Notes: generated from the letters alone by a model not told the origin. Shown: positions 1 through 11,545, numbered from the stretch's first letter. The stretch: DNA of 64,000 nucleotides from Blattamonas nauphoetae (GCA_033064195.1 JARBJD010000065.1:1-64000), one strand, 5' to 3'. Translations and numbers: made by a program.

Positions 1-2795
1 TTCGCTCCATCGCCACCAAACACTCCACTTCTGCCTTCCATCGCCACCAAACACTCACCATCGCTCCATCGCCACCAAACACTCCACACTTCGCCTCCAT
101 CGCCACCAAACACTCACCTTCGCTCCCCATCGCCACCAAACACCCACTTCGCCTCCATCGCCACCAAACACTCCACTTCGCTCTCCATCGCCAACAAACA
201 CTCCACTCGCCTCCATCGCCACCAAACACTCCACTTCGCTCCCCATCGCCACCTCAAACACTCCACTTCGCCTCCATCGCCACCAAACACTCACCATCGC
301 CTCCATCGCCACCAAACACTCCACTTCTGCCCATCGCCACCAAACACTCACTTCGCCTCCATCGCCACCAAACACTCCACTTCGCTCTCCATCGCCACCA
401 AACACTCCACTTCGCCTCCATCGCCACCAAACACTCACCATCGCTTCCATCGCCACCAAACACCCACTTCGCCTCCATCGCCACCAAACACTCACCATCG
501 CCTCCATCGCCACCAAACACCCACTTCGCCTTCCATCGCCACCAAACACTCACCATCGCTCCATCGCCACCAAACACCCACTTCGCCTCCATCGCCACCA
601 AACACTCCACCATCGCACTCCATCGCCACCAAACACTCCACTTCGCCTCCATCGCCACCAAACACTCCACTTCGCCTCCATCGCCACCAAACACTCACCA
701 TCGCCTCCATCGCCACCAAACACCCACTTCGCCTCCATCGCCACCAAACACTCCACTTCGCCTCCATCGCCACCAAACACTCACCATCGCCTCCATCGCC
801 ACCAAACACTCCACTTCGCCTCCATCGCCACCAAACACTCACCATCGCTCTCCATCGCCACCAAACACCCACTTCGCCTCCATCGCCACCAAACACTCAC
901 CATCGCACCCATCGCCACCAAACACTCCACTTCTTCCATCGCCACCAAACACTCCACTTCGCCTCCATCGCCACCAAACACTCACCATCGCTCTCCATCG
1001 CCACCAAACACTCCACTTCGCTCTCCATCGCCACCAAACACTCACCATCGCTCATCGCCACCAAACACTCCACTTCGCTCTCCATCGCCACCAAACACTC
1101 ACCATCGCACTCCATCGCCACCAAACACTCCACTTCGCTCTCCATCGCCACCAAACACTCCACTTCGCTCTCCATCGCCACCAAACACTCCACTTCGCTC
1201 TCCATCGCCACCAAACACTCCACTTCGCCCCCATCGCCACCAAACACTCACCATCGCCTCCATCGCCATCAAACACTCACCATCGCTCTCCATCGCCACC
1301 AAACACTCCACTTCGCCCCATCGCCACCAAACACTCACCATCGCTCTCCATCGCCACCAAACACTCACCATCGCTCTCCATCGCCACCAAACACTCCACT
1401 TCGCTCTCCATCGCCACCAAACACTCCACTTCGCCTCCATCGCCACCAAACACTCACCATCGCCCCCATCGCCACCAAACACTCCACTTCGCCTCCATCG
1501 CCACCAAACACCCACTTCGCTCTCCATCGCCACCAAACACTCCACTTCGCCTCCATCGCCACCAAACACTCCACTTCGCTCCCATCGCCACCAAACACTC
1601 CACTTCGCTCTCCATCGCCACCAAACACTCACCATCGCTCTCCATCGCCACCAAACACTCCCCGCTCCTCCATCGCCACCAAACACTCACCATCGCACTC
1701 CATCGCCACCAAACACTCCACTTCGCTCTCCATCGCCACCAAACACTCCACTTCGCTCTCCATCGCCACCAAACACTCACCATCGCTCTCCATCGCCACC
1801 AAACACTCCACTTCGCTCTCCATCGCCACCAAACACTCACCATCGCCTCCATCGCCACCAAACACTCCACTTCGCTCTCCATCGCCACCAAACACTCACC
1901 ATCGCTCTCCATCGCCACCAAACACCCACTTCCATCGCCACCAAACACTCACCATCGCACTCCATCGCCACCAAACACTCCACTTCGCTCTCCATCGCCA
2001 CCAAACACCCACTTCGCCTCCATCGCCACCAAACACTCACCATCGCACTCCATCGCCACCAAACACTCCACTTCGCTCTCCATCGCCACCAAACACTCCA
2101 CTTCGCTCTCCATCGCCACCAAACACTCACCATCGCTCTCCATCGCCACCAAACACTCCACTTCGCTCTCCATCGCCACCAAACACTCACCATCGCTCTC
2201 CATCGCCACCAAACACTCCACTTCGCTCTCCATCGCCACCAAACACTCACCATCGCACTCCATCGCCACCAAACACTCCACTTCGCTCTCCATCGCCACC
2301 AAACACTCCACTTCGCTCTCCATCGCCACCAAACACTCACCATCGCTCTCCATCGCCACCAAACACTCCACTTCGCTCTCCATCGCCACCAAACACTCAC
2401 CATCGCTCTCCATCGCCACCAAACACTCCACTTCGCTCTCCATCGCCACCAAACACTCACCATCGCACTCCATCGCCACCAAACACTCCACTTCGCTCTC
2501 CATCGCCACCAAACACTCCACTTCGCTCTCCATCGCCACCAAACACTCCACTTCGCTCTCCATCGCCACCAAACACTCCACTTCGCTCCCCATCGCCACC
2601 AAACACTCACCATCGCTCTCCATCGCCATCAAACACTCACCATCGCTCTCCATCGCCACCAAACACTCCACTTCGCTCCCCATCGCCACCAAACACTCAC
2701 CATCGCTCTCCATCGCTACCAAACACTCACCATCGCTCTCCATCGCCACCAAACACTCCACTTCGCTCTCCATCGCCACCAAACACTCACCATCG
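1..2795. repeat. Minisatellite of about 30 bp units
   Basis: About 95 tandem copies of a 27-30 bp unit whose core is CCATCGCCACCAAACACTC. Two main unit types differ after the core: one continues CACTTCG, the other ACCATCG. Units in the left 1.9 kb vary in length (27-30 bp). The right part is almost pure 30-mers and shows a higher-order period of seven units (210 bp). Because 30 is a multiple of three and the unit lacks stops in several frames, long open frames appear on the minus strand that encode ten-residue repeats. I read these as by-products rather than genes. The array starts at the window edge, so its full length is unknown. Confidence 0.97.
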
Positions 2796-2925
2796 CTCAC
2801 CATTGTCAACCACAGCTCTCCATTGTCGACCACAGCTCATCATTGCCCTCTATCGTCAGCCACCGCTCTCCATCGTCAACCACAGCCCTCCATCGTCAAC
2901 CCCTATTTGCCACTATTGTCCATCG
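2796..2925. repeat. Degenerate tandem repeat flanking the minisatellite
   Basis: Several imperfect copies of a motif close to CTCTCCATCGTCAACCACAG run on from the minisatellite. They share its CTCTCCATCG half but replace the CACCAAACACT core. This looks like an older or diverged edge of the same array. Confidence 0.7.
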
Positions 2926-3582
2926 CTCATCTCTATCGCTATCCGACTATCCAATCCATTTTCCTGTCCTCCTTCTCATAGCCCTCTCACTATTTTGCTC
3001 ACCACTCACCTCCCTCGTCTCACCTATGTCCTCTCTCGTCATCTCTCATTCTCCACTCATCCTCCTAAACCCTCCACACACCCCAAATATCCAAACCAAC
3101 ACTCTAATGACACTTCTCATTCATCCACCACAGATTCAATTTCATCTCTCTCAATCACAAACCATCTTAATTGAATCTATATCATTTCCTTCTAATTTCA
3201 TCTCAGCATCAATGCTATCTCTCAAAAAAACAAAACTAGTGAAGTGAGGACGATAGTTGAGAGAACATCGCCCACCACAATAAGATCATCCCATCAATTG
3301 TTTTTTCTCTGTCTGATTAGACTTCTGGTGGGAAGATTTTGAAAAAAAAATCTCGTAATCAGCTATTTGAGGTCTGAAAGAGTTATTGGAGAGAGACCGG
3401 AAAAGTTGAAAAAAAGAATGGCGACGGTTGGTTTCGATGTGGGCTCGAACTTTTCTATGATGTCAAAAATATTGACCCAATTGGGTTCGCCTCCTGTACC
3501 ATTGTACTTAGCTCTCTAAAGTCTGTGCACTGTTCTTTTAACTAGGACAAGCCAGTTTTCTCTCGCCATTGGCGCTTTTCTG
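2926..3582. other. Non-coding, pyrimidine-rich spacer
   Basis: The first 300 bases are C/T-rich with two overlapping open frames of low complexity that I do not accept as genes. The rest is AT-richer DNA with frequent stops. Nothing else is recognised. Confidence 0.5.
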
Positions 3583-4050
3583 GTGTTTGGGGCTGATCCC
3601 CCCAATCGTGTTTTTTTCGCTCTCCCTTCTCCCACCCTTCTTTGTAGAGTATCTCACTTTGATTCACTTGATTGGGAAAAAACTATTGACTATTTTGATA
3701 TCAGGAAAGGTATTGTTCATGGGTTCGGTACTTTGTTGGAGGGAGAGAGCACTGGTTTTTTGAACAGTATGTTACCAAAATATTCAGAGCAGGAAGGGAT
3801 CAACGCGGGAGGGTCAACGTCACCCCTCGAAGGACTCCATCGAATCCTTAACGACTATATCGTCACACCTTCGCAGCACCTGTTAACTGCAGTAGACAGA
3901 ATCTCGTCGTATGCTTCAGCCCAACTCGCAGTCATTCACAGAAATCTGGAGCGTGATCAAAAGAAGTCAGCTACCTTACCTCTGAGACCAGCATCTCATC
4001 TATTCCTTTATTTGTGTTGGATTCATTTATGGCCTGAAGGTTTTCAGTGA
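3583..4050 (+). mobile_element. MULE-like transposase C-terminal fragment
   Basis: An open stretch of about 155 codons carries the phrase GGSTSPLEGLHRILNDYI followed by a helical segment HLLTAVDRI. This pattern (small residues, then a Ser/Thr-Ser-x-x-Glu-x-x-His box, then a helical run) is what the C-terminal part of many Mutator-like (MULE) DNA transposases looks like, where the Glu follows the catalytic core. No N-terminal part or catalytic Asp pair is seen here, and stops follow downstream. I read it as a decayed remnant. The family assignment is inferred from a short motif and is only moderately secure. Confidence 0.4.
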
Positions 4051-4352
4051 TCTCACTGCAGATGGAAGGAAAAATCCAACGAAGAGCTGCGACTTCTTGA
4101 TCCAAAGAACACCTCACATCGCTTGGCTTTGCGACATCAGAAACAAAATACAGCAGTGAATCTCATTTCAACCATCCGCAATCTGTAAATGTTGGGGGTT
4201 GGCACCTGAAACACCACTCCCAGTCAAACCACGAGATCCAGTCTCCAGCTTCTGAAGCTGAGAGGTGCAACCAAAGCTCGAGATCAATCGGATATGACGG
4301 GTGAAATCACCTAAATACACTGGGAGGAGACTTGGTCCTTGCCTACAAAATT

Positions 4353-4490
4353 GTGGGAGATGCACACTCATTTCACGACTTTCGTTTTCAAAATCACTGT
4401 TTTTATAAAAAAACGCATGAAAAATATGGAAATTGTGAAATGATGATTTCGCTCGGTGGGTGGGAGCGATCAACCCTTTGAATGACAACT
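4353..4490 (+). repeat. Left copy of a 140 bp inverted repeat
   Basis: This stretch matches the reverse complement of 9855-9996 along its whole length. The best-kept block, around 4458-4485, includes GCTCGGTGGGTGGGAGCGAT and then CAACCCTTTGAATGAC; the rest is diverged with small indels. The translated copies also look alike around SLGGWERSTL. It may be an old terminal repeat of a MULE-like element or a shared internal piece of two related fragments. Confidence 0.75.
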
Positions 4491-6042
4491 GTCCATACCA
4501 TCACTCGTTCCTGTTGACTTCTTCACATTGTGCCTTCATTTTCCAGAACACCATTCTATCCATGCCTGACATGACAAGATTTCATGAAATTTGAGAAAGA
4601 TGACTGACTGTCACTGACAGGAGATTTTTAATAATGTGTCGGATCTCGGAGAAATTCCAGTTTTCCGATGATCGTGATTTCCGTTCATGGATGATATTGT
4701 GAACTTTTTTCTGTTCAAAAAGGCTTTTCTATCTGTTCTACTGAGTAATATCAGCAATCTGGCATTTTTGCGGAATTGAGCTGTAATAAGGGATGATCGT
4801 GTCAGTGTCCGTCAGTTGATTTTCACTGATATGAAGGTTTTCTCGATGTGAAGTGCATTTTAGATACAAAAAGTTGAAAAATATCATGGAGGGAAGGGTG
4901 AAGAATATGTGGTCAAAAAATTGCAGTCGTTATTCGTCTTAATTCTCGAGAAAAAGGCTCGTATCAGTGTTTTTTGACGACTGTCAGTGAAATGACTTTG
5001 CCAGTTATATGTAGCTTTTTTGATCGCGATTGAGTTTCACATTTTTCATTCGTCCTCTTCACATACCCACATTACAGTCAAATTTTGACTCTCATTTATG
5101 TGTTCTTGACAAATTATTGTAGAGAAAACGATTCTCTTGAAAGATGAGAAAACGGCGAGAGGATGAAAACGACACGTCAAAAGTGGTCGCACTGTTGAAT
5201 TTTATCGATAGGAGACAGAAGAAGTGAAAAACCCATACAAAGAGTTGAAATTGGCGCGGAAGTCTAGGCCGCGGTATCTGTCGTAAACTCAACAACTGAA
5301 AGTCAAATTGAAAAAACTAGCAAATGAACGAGAAAGAATGAAAAGACTGAGAGCAAACCTGCCGTGACGTGTGAAAGGAGAGAAGAATGACCGTTTGAAT
5401 GATTGAGCGAATCGAAGTGAGAAAGGGTGAGTAAAAATGTGACGAATGAGGATGAAAGAACACATTCATATACTTGATGCTGGAAACTTAGGAATGCAAA
5501 AAAATGAGAAAAATGAGTGCAAATGAGAAGAGGTGAGATTGATTCAAGTCACACAGTCAGAACCATGAACAGATGACTGAACCAAACATGGAAGGGGATT
5601 TGCAGTGAAAAGAAGAGCACACGCAAACATTTGGGGAGCAGATCAGCAATTTAGAGACATGCACGCGAGAATACATGATTTCAAACGCCACCATCCACCT
5701 TAGACGACACGATCAACTCCTGAGACAGAATTGGGTGGAAGTGATCTCTTCGTTACCAAGTGAAGAACCATCATAGTTGATGTCTAGGAGAAAAGATGAT
5801 GCCTCTCTCACAGTTCACTAAACGCTAGATCTTGAGAGACTGTTGTTTCACCACAGGCTTGATTCTCTGATTTTGTCGTCCTTCATCTTTTCCAGGCTGA
5901 AATCATGGTGTGTATCGGGTGCATTCCTGAAAACCATGGAAGAAAAACAAAGTCAAAAGAATGAATTGAAACTACATAGAGTGAACGACTAACGTGCAAT
6001 TCGAACGTTAGATATCCTCGTCGTTCTTAACTTTTGGCCAAA
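4491..6042. other. No gene recognised
   Basis: AT-rich, purine-biased DNA with stops in all frames. Short phrases such as repeated TGACTGTCACTGACAG-like words occur but form no clear array. No open frame here has a protein-like composition. Confidence 0.5.
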
Positions 6043-6890
6043 TCATCGTTTTAACATGCTGCTGGTTCTCCTCATTTCCCACTTGTCGAGGTTTTCAAAG
6101 GCTTCCCTGATTCCATCGATTAAGGCTTCCACACTATTCCATGTCAGAATGTCTCTTTTAACCTTCGCTTTCCAAAATCCAAAAACTTGCTCAATCGGGT
6201 TGAGGTCTGGAGAGGATGCCGCGTTGAAGGTTAGAAAATGGTTCGCTTGGGTAATGATCTGGTCTGTGGAAACAGTGTGAATTGAACAGTTGTCCAATAC
6301 GAATGAAAATGATTCGAACACAAGATGATTCACAGTGCCTCCAATACTCTCTGAGTGGTGGACACCAATTTCAAAGATGGAAGAGATCAAACTGAAAGAC
6401 AGTATCAGAATTCCACGCTGATTCATCAATAAAAATTGTTCTATATCCGTTTTGATCAAAACCGATCCAATCGCACACAAAATCTTTTCGTCTTTGTTTG
6501 TTGGCGGGTGTGTTTACAGATGGCCACCTGTTTCAGGATTTTACTCCGGGAGGAGTTGATTTGCAGAAGTTGGACTGATCGGGACGTTTTCGGATTTTGC
6601 TTTCGCTGAAATGGCTCGCAATGCTCATCGCGGCTCCCGCCGAACAATACGTCGGATAAAATTGTTCATAAACGGGGTATTGAATGTTTTTGGCCGTCCT
6701 CGCGGCAGTCTGAAGTGAATGTCCACCTGATTCTTCATTTGGTTCAAGGATCTACTCACTGTGTCCTCATTCCGCACAACTTCATTCGCATCACATCCTG
6801 GTTCCTTCAGATCTCTGTTCTCAGTGTAGAGGCGTGCCAGCTTCTCCCGTTTGGCTTATGTGGCCGGCGTGATTATCCGCTCATGATTCT
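6043..6890 (-). mobile_element. Decayed Tc1/mariner/IS630-type transposase
   Basis: Read on the minus strand, pieces of a DDE transposase follow one another in the right order but in shifting frames. First comes an N-terminal helix-turn-helix region ending in a GRP linker (RLPRGRPK). Next is the first catalytic Asp in TIFIDESAWNSD, then the second in FVLDNCSIH. Last is the third acidic residue in SPDLNPIEQVFGFW. This motif set defines the Tc1/mariner/IS630 superfamily. The C-terminal 145 codons are open, but the upstream part is broken by several frame changes and stops, so the copy is dead. No terminal repeats were found nearby. Confidence 0.75.
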
Positions 6891-7404
6891 GTTTAGGGAG
6901 AAAACTCCGTTCAGATTTCGGACTTGAAAACGGGAACCGCTGGTGGAAGCGAATCACTCTCTAAACCTGTTGGTTGTTAAAAACCAATAGTTTTAGCATA
7001 TCCTGCCAAATTTCAGAACAGACTGTACAACTTTTTTTAAATTCACCATCAGTTTGTATCAGATTGTTCGAACTCATTCAGTGTTTCCTCCTTTTTTCAG
7101 ATACACCTGGGTGCCATTTCGGGTGAAGTCAAATCTTGGGTGAGATCGAGATGGATCTGAATATCACACAAACCAAAAAACAAGCCAAGCTCGCGCAAGA
7201 CATATCAGTAAACGAGCGAATGAACTGGATCCACTGAATCCAGAAGGCCTCCTCAAGCGTACGGTTGAACAACCATTGGAAGTGAAAAAAGTTGAAGAAG
7301 CCCCGGATCATCAACATCTCAGTTTATCCTAAGCTTTTCTAATGTCAGTTTTCTCCATCGAAGACTTCCGGAAATAAAGATTTGGAATTGACCAAAACAC
7401 TTTC

Positions 7405-7851
7405 CTACAGCCCTATCGCCTCAAACGAACGAAAATGTATCCTACTGATAGTAGTGTCTGAAAACAGCAAGTGTTCGGAAACAACGATTTCACGAACACT
7501 CGACGGTTGGCGAATAGGTTGGGTAGAAGTTCCTGATGTTGGGCGAGCAGGAGACGTAGTCGGTTCAAATGGTTCGCCAAGATCAGGATCCAATGAACTC
7601 ACTTCAGCAATGTCTGAAATGTCAAAAGATTCAGAGTGTGAAAAACTGTTCATTGCTTGCTCCCAAATTTCTGCTGAATTCTGTTCATTGTCAGGTGACC
7701 TCCTGGTTTTCTTTGCGATGTCTGCCCTCCACATAGTCTCTTCTTTCATTGATTCAATGAATGCTTGTTCTGAACATTCTCGACGTCTTTCATTGTACAA
7801 CAAACTCGCGGGAGTTTGGCGCCTCTCACGATTCTCTTCAGTTGGATTCAT
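7405..7851 (-). CDS. Hypothetical Glu/Ser/Pro-rich protein
   Basis: A 148-codon open frame with an ATG (starting MNPTEENRERRQTP). Composition is protein-like (rich in E, S, P, R). It has no motif I recognise, no signal peptide and no membrane segment. It lies 66 bases downstream of another minus-strand frame of similar quality, so the two may be exons of one gene or two proteins of one mobile element. The opposite strand is also open over the same bases, but its translation is less protein-like. It sits between transposon relics, and I am unsure it is expressed. Confidence 0.3.
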   Translation of the reverse strand: MNPTEENRERRQTPASLLYNERRRECSEQAFIESMKEETMWRADIAKKTRRSPDNEQNSAEIWEQAMNSFSHSESFDISDIAEVSSLDPDLGEPFEPTTSPARPTSGTSTQPIRQPSSVREIVVSEHLLFSDTTISRIHFRSFEAIGL

Positions 7852-7917
7852 TTAATTCAATGAAAACAAAAAATTAAAAAAGAAAAACGAGTTTTATTGT
7901 TGGAGTTCTTCTTGAAG

Positions 7918-8385
7918 TTACCAATGTGGTACTTTTCTTTCCACATCCGTCATCCAGATTTCGCCACAGATTGGTCGATAACATTCGAACGATTCTGGTT
8001 TCATCTTCAAGAAACTTTGAGGTTTTGCTCTCAACATGTGCATCACCATTTGACTGATCTGTTCTTTCGATAGTCTGACGGATAACTCCTCCGATGCACA
8101 GGAAAGTTTTCTGACGTTTGCAATTTGACAGATCAGTTGAGGTTGGTTTCGTCGCCATTTCTTTGTGTCATAGTTCATCCAAGTTGGGTTATCGATTTCA
8201 ACATATTTTTGGAAAAATTGTTTTTTAGTTTGTATATTGACAATCAGTTCTTGTTTCCACAATCCTAATTTCATGAGAATGAAATGATTCTGACTCAGGA
8301 AATTCATTCTATCACTGTCCTTTCGATTGGGATTAGAGTATTCTAACATTTTCTCAAGTTCTTCGATGAGTTCTCGCTGTGCCAT
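7918..8385 (-). CDS. Hypothetical 155-residue protein
   Basis: Open frame beginning MAQRELIEELEKMLEY and ending in VERKVPHW. The start chosen is the ATG at 8385; a 16-codon in-frame extension upstream is a K/F-rich A-T tract and was excluded. The N-terminus looks helical, and the middle has aromatic and basic residues. No known domain was recognised. It ends just before the 7405-7851 frame and may be part of the same gene or mobile element. Flanking DNA is strongly AT-rich. Confidence 0.35.
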   Translation of the reverse strand: MAQRELIEELEKMLEYSNPNRKDSDRMNFLSQNHFILMKLGLWKQELIVNIQTKKQFFQKYVEIDNPTWMNYDTKKWRRNQPQLICQIANVRKLSCASEELSVRLSKEQISQMVMHMLRAKPQSFLKMKPESFECYRPICGEIWMTDVERKVPHW

Positions 8386-8782
8386 TTCGGACAAATTAAA
8401 AAAAGGAAAAAAAAACCTCCTTTGTTTTTTCAAAAGTGAAATTTCTCCATAACTACTGATTCGATTTCAATAATTCTTGCACCAATCGAAAGATCGTGTC
8501 GGATATGACCTTAGATGAGAGTTTGATCAAGATCTGAGAACATCGATTTTTCTTTATTTTTTTACAAGTGAACCAAAAAATACATATATATAGTAAAAAT
8601 CAATATTCTTTAAAAATTTTGGGAAAATCGTTTTTATATCATGTTTTACATCCATTCTGAGAAATTTGAAGTTGATTTGACGAAAAATAATCGTTTCAAA
8701 AGTGGATTTTGAGAGGTCCCGCGACTTTTTTAAAAATCGACATTAAAGTCCCTCCACACAGATATATAGCCAGGGCAAATCC

Positions 8783-8962
8783 TCGGACAATTAGGGATGA
8801 GAAGTCGAGTGGTAAGAGCACGTACCACTAGGCTAGGAGTCCAGGTTCGAACCCCAGAGGAAGCAAGCATTTGTCCGACGTCGGATATAAAAATATGAGA
8901 TAATTCTCAGAAACAGGGATCGCAACCCTGGGCCTTAGGGACTTGCCAACACACCAGGCAAG
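8783..8962. repeat. Cluster of perfect hairpins with tRNA-like boxes
   Basis: Three inverted repeats lie in 180 bases: TCGGACAA at 8783 pairs with TTGTCCGA at 8871; CAGGG at 8914 pairs with CCCTG at 8926 around a 7-base loop; CTTGCC at 8942 pairs with GGCAAG at 8957. Inside the first is a D-loop-like AGTGGTAAGAGCAC and a T-loop-like GGTTCGAACC. The arms do not fold as a complete tRNA: T-stem mismatches occur and acceptor spacing is wrong. It may be a tRNA-derived SINE relic or a structured part of a transposon. Confidence 0.35.
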
Positions 8963-9286
8963 AAAAACCACCAGCTTCCTCCGTCCCTACGGTTTTGCAC
9001 TTTTTTTCCTATATGCCAAATTGAGTCCTCAACCGATTGTCATCTGGTTTCATTTTATCGATGAGTCACATCGTCCTCAAGATTTTAGTTTTTGTTTCAC
9101 AAATAGTCTCAATCAGGTTCCCAAATAAGCGCCAAACTAGTCATATTGAAAAAATCAAAAAGTCGAAAAAAGTGACGAAATTTTCGAAATAAAGCAAACA
9201 TTTACTTCAAAAAGGACGTTTTTCAAGAGGTCCAAATATTTGATATATTTTTTGAATGTAGGTCAAATATTGAAATCATCAAAATG

Positions 9287-9620
9287 TCATAAATTCCATT
9301 TTATACAAGATTCAAAAGTGGTCAATCGGAATTGACTTTTAACTTTGGTTTTCAACGATTTTTTCAATCGGGTTCCCAATTCGCTTTCTATACTACTTAT
9401 CGCATTCTTCAGTGGCCAACCGAGAGCAGAAGTGTAGAAATGGCGTTCCATATTGATTTGTTTTGTCGGTTGCATCCAAATATATAACCATTAGGGCAAA
9501 TTTAAACCTCGCAATGGAATCTGGATGTGCCATCAATATAAGTGTGAGTGGGCCGTCTAATGCGTGTCGAGATACAAAGAACCATTTCTCTTGTTCAAGA
9601 TTGTCCGTCAGAACTTGCAT
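9287..9620 (-). mobile_element. MULE transposase catalytic-core fragment
   Basis: The minus strand encodes about 75 codons that include the phrase YLDATDKTNQYGTPFLHF. This is the hallmark of the MULE transposase domain: the first catalytic Asp lies in the block LDATYKTN-x-YG-x-PL. Upstream residues (ARFKFALMVIYL) fit the preceding beta strand. The frame changes near 9400 and then stops, and no complete C-terminal part follows, so this is a relic. Further N-terminal material may reach into the inverted repeat at 9855-9996. Confidence 0.7.
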
Positions 9621-9854
9621 GGGTGTTCGTCCTGCATTTCTCTCTTTTTCCTAACAATTCTCTTTTCATCCTAGATTTTTTGGACTTGGAGTTTCGCCAG
9701 TGATTCCCTTGCGCCTTCCACACTATTTGTCATGTTTGCTGGTGTTAAGGTGTGCGGTATCCATTTAACATGTCTTTTGATGTCGTTGAAATATTTCGTC
9801 ATGTATCTATTGATTGTCATGGAATTGTGGTCTGAAAATGTTGCGGATGAGCGT

Positions 9855-9996
9855 ACAATTGGTCATTCAAAGGGTTGATCGCTCCCATCCACCGAGCGAA
9901 AACATCTTTTCACTTTTTCTGTTTTTTGATGCGTTGTTTGATACAAACAGTGGTGGTGAAAACTAAAATCGTGAAATGAGTGTTCATCTCCCACAT
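9855..9996 (-). repeat. Right copy of a 140 bp inverted repeat
   Basis: Reverse-complement partner of 4353-4490, about 5.4 kb away. The best match is the block read on the minus strand as GCTCGGTGGATGGGAGCGAT. It lies upstream, in transcription sense, of the MULE fragment at 9287-9620, as a 5' terminal region would. Confidence 0.75.
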
Positions 9997-10281
9997 TCAA
10001 CTCCACATGAGGAGTTTCTCACAAAATCAGCCCGGCCAAATTGTTGGTCAACCTTTCTAAAACATGTTCTCACCCCACAGCACAGGAGAGGACTGTCTGA
10101 CTTGGATTGAACGTGTTCAGACCCTACGCTTGAAAATCCAGACAAGATTGCTTTTTTGTTCTTCAACACACCACAAATAGAATCACGGTTGGATCAATCT
10201 TTCAATCAAATCATTTGCCAGTTCGTGCGTTCAAACCTCTTGTGCGAGCCACAGATACACTGACGGCATTACCGATCCTAT

Positions 10282-11183
10282 ATGAGAATTCGCATACAAA
10301 CGATGGGATTTTACGATGGATTGGCAGTATGGAAATGGAGTAAAAGAGAGATGTACGACAGGACCTTCTATGTGGCTATCCTTTTCCACTTTCTCTTGAT
10401 TCGTCAACAGATTTTGACGGTATCCTACAAGTTGCAGTGTCGCTGCAAATACTCCAATCCGATGAGAAACCAACTTTTCACAAACTTGCAATTTGTCCGC
10501 TCCTTCCTTCATCAAATGCTGAAGCATTCTTATCACTTATCAACCAATTAATTGGTGAATTTGCATTACCCATCGATTTATTTGCGGCGGTCGGCACGGA
10601 TGGGGAGAGTACTCCACGAATTCAACGGAATACTCCCTCTCCATTGTGCTGCATATCGACTTCAACTTGTATGTTCACAGACTTTGGACCAAAAAGAATT
10701 GTCCATCTACCATCTCACGATCTCCCATCAAAAAAATGCTGAAAAACATTCAACAAAGTACTCATCAGCAACCGAAAACTATTTCGTACGAAGTCGAAAC
10801 CAGATGGCTATCATTTCATTCACAGCCCGATTCTTTACCCATTGTCAGATTCTGATGCTTCTCATTGACATCTTGAAGGAACAACATTTAAAAGGCTTCC
10901 ACTCCAATAGTTCGATTATTGTTTCGAGCAGAACGAGATAGAAAGAGCAGTCCGACATCTCTCCTCAATTCGGATGCTGGATGACAGTTTTCTTCCAATT
11001 GCTCGAGATGGTGCGGCTCTTCTGGCAGAGATTTTACAGGAGGACCAAGTCGAACCAATTGTAAACGATGACATCGACATCGAGCCGTACATCAACTTTT
11101 GTCGATCTTTCCCCCTTTTGTCAATAGGATTTTTACAGAAGTATTGGGAGAAAGGTCGCCAAGTCTTGCGAAGGTATTCATAA
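10282..11183 (+). mobile_element. Decayed hAT-like transposase
   Basis: Three plus-strand frames hold successive pieces of a hAT-superfamily transposase. They are LPIDLFAAVGTDGES, matching the second catalytic-Asp region (x-x-DGA/ES); GILPLHCAAYRLQLVCSQTL, matching the H-C-x-A-H-x-L box; and EVETRWLSFHSQ, matching the conserved TRW-x-S motif. A further piece around 10974-11183 (GFLQKYWEKGRQVLRRYS) may be the C-terminal helical part. The order is right, but frames shift repeatedly, so the element is inactive. No N-terminal BED zinc finger or terminal repeats were identified. Confidence 0.65.
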
Positions 11184-11545
11184 CCTCGTAAATTGACTTT
11201 GTATTTTGATTCCAGTTCGGAAAATGTTGTTTGGAATCCTATTTTCGTTGGGTGATCTATTGTATTTGGAATGTCGACCAGGAGTGGATGGTTGGGTGGG
11301 TGACTTGAGTATCGGTTCGCTTCAGTCCATTGAGGCGTGATACGAAGGTTGTATTGGTTCTGAAGTGGTGACGAGTCAAGTTCGGAGGGCTTCGTACAAG
11401 TCGTGAACAAAATATGAAAGTCTTTGGTAAATGGAGAGAGCTTGTCTTTTGGATAAGTTTCGATTTCAGGGAGTTCGGCTTGGCTCATGTTTGACGGACC
11501 TCTCAGGAACAGTTTATCCACGTTTTCGCCCACATTTGCGATCAA
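11180..11545 (-). CDS. Hypothetical open frame, doubtful
   Basis: About 120 minus-strand codons beginning near MIANVGENVDKLFLRGP have a plausible composition (Pro, Ser, Thr, charged). They then run on antisense to the hAT relic, where the translation loses quality. No domain was recognised. It could be part of another transposon. Confidence 0.15.

Noticed and set aside
55-2833. Many long minus-strand open frames with ten-residue repeats inside the minisatellite
   Set aside because: The 30 bp unit is a multiple of three and lacks stops in several frames, so overlapping frames are open at once. Unit length changes break them, and no start context, flanking gene or domain supports translation.
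2803-3247. Two overlapping plus-strand frames in C/T-rich DNA
   Set aside because: Low-complexity composition, overlap of two frames with equal claim, and continuation from a tandem repeat.
8783-8880. tRNA gene on the plus strand
   Set aside because: D-loop-like and T-loop-like words exist, but the T-stem has mismatches, there is no matching anticodon arm, and the perfect 8 bp pair is 17 bases too far from the T-arm to be an acceptor stem.
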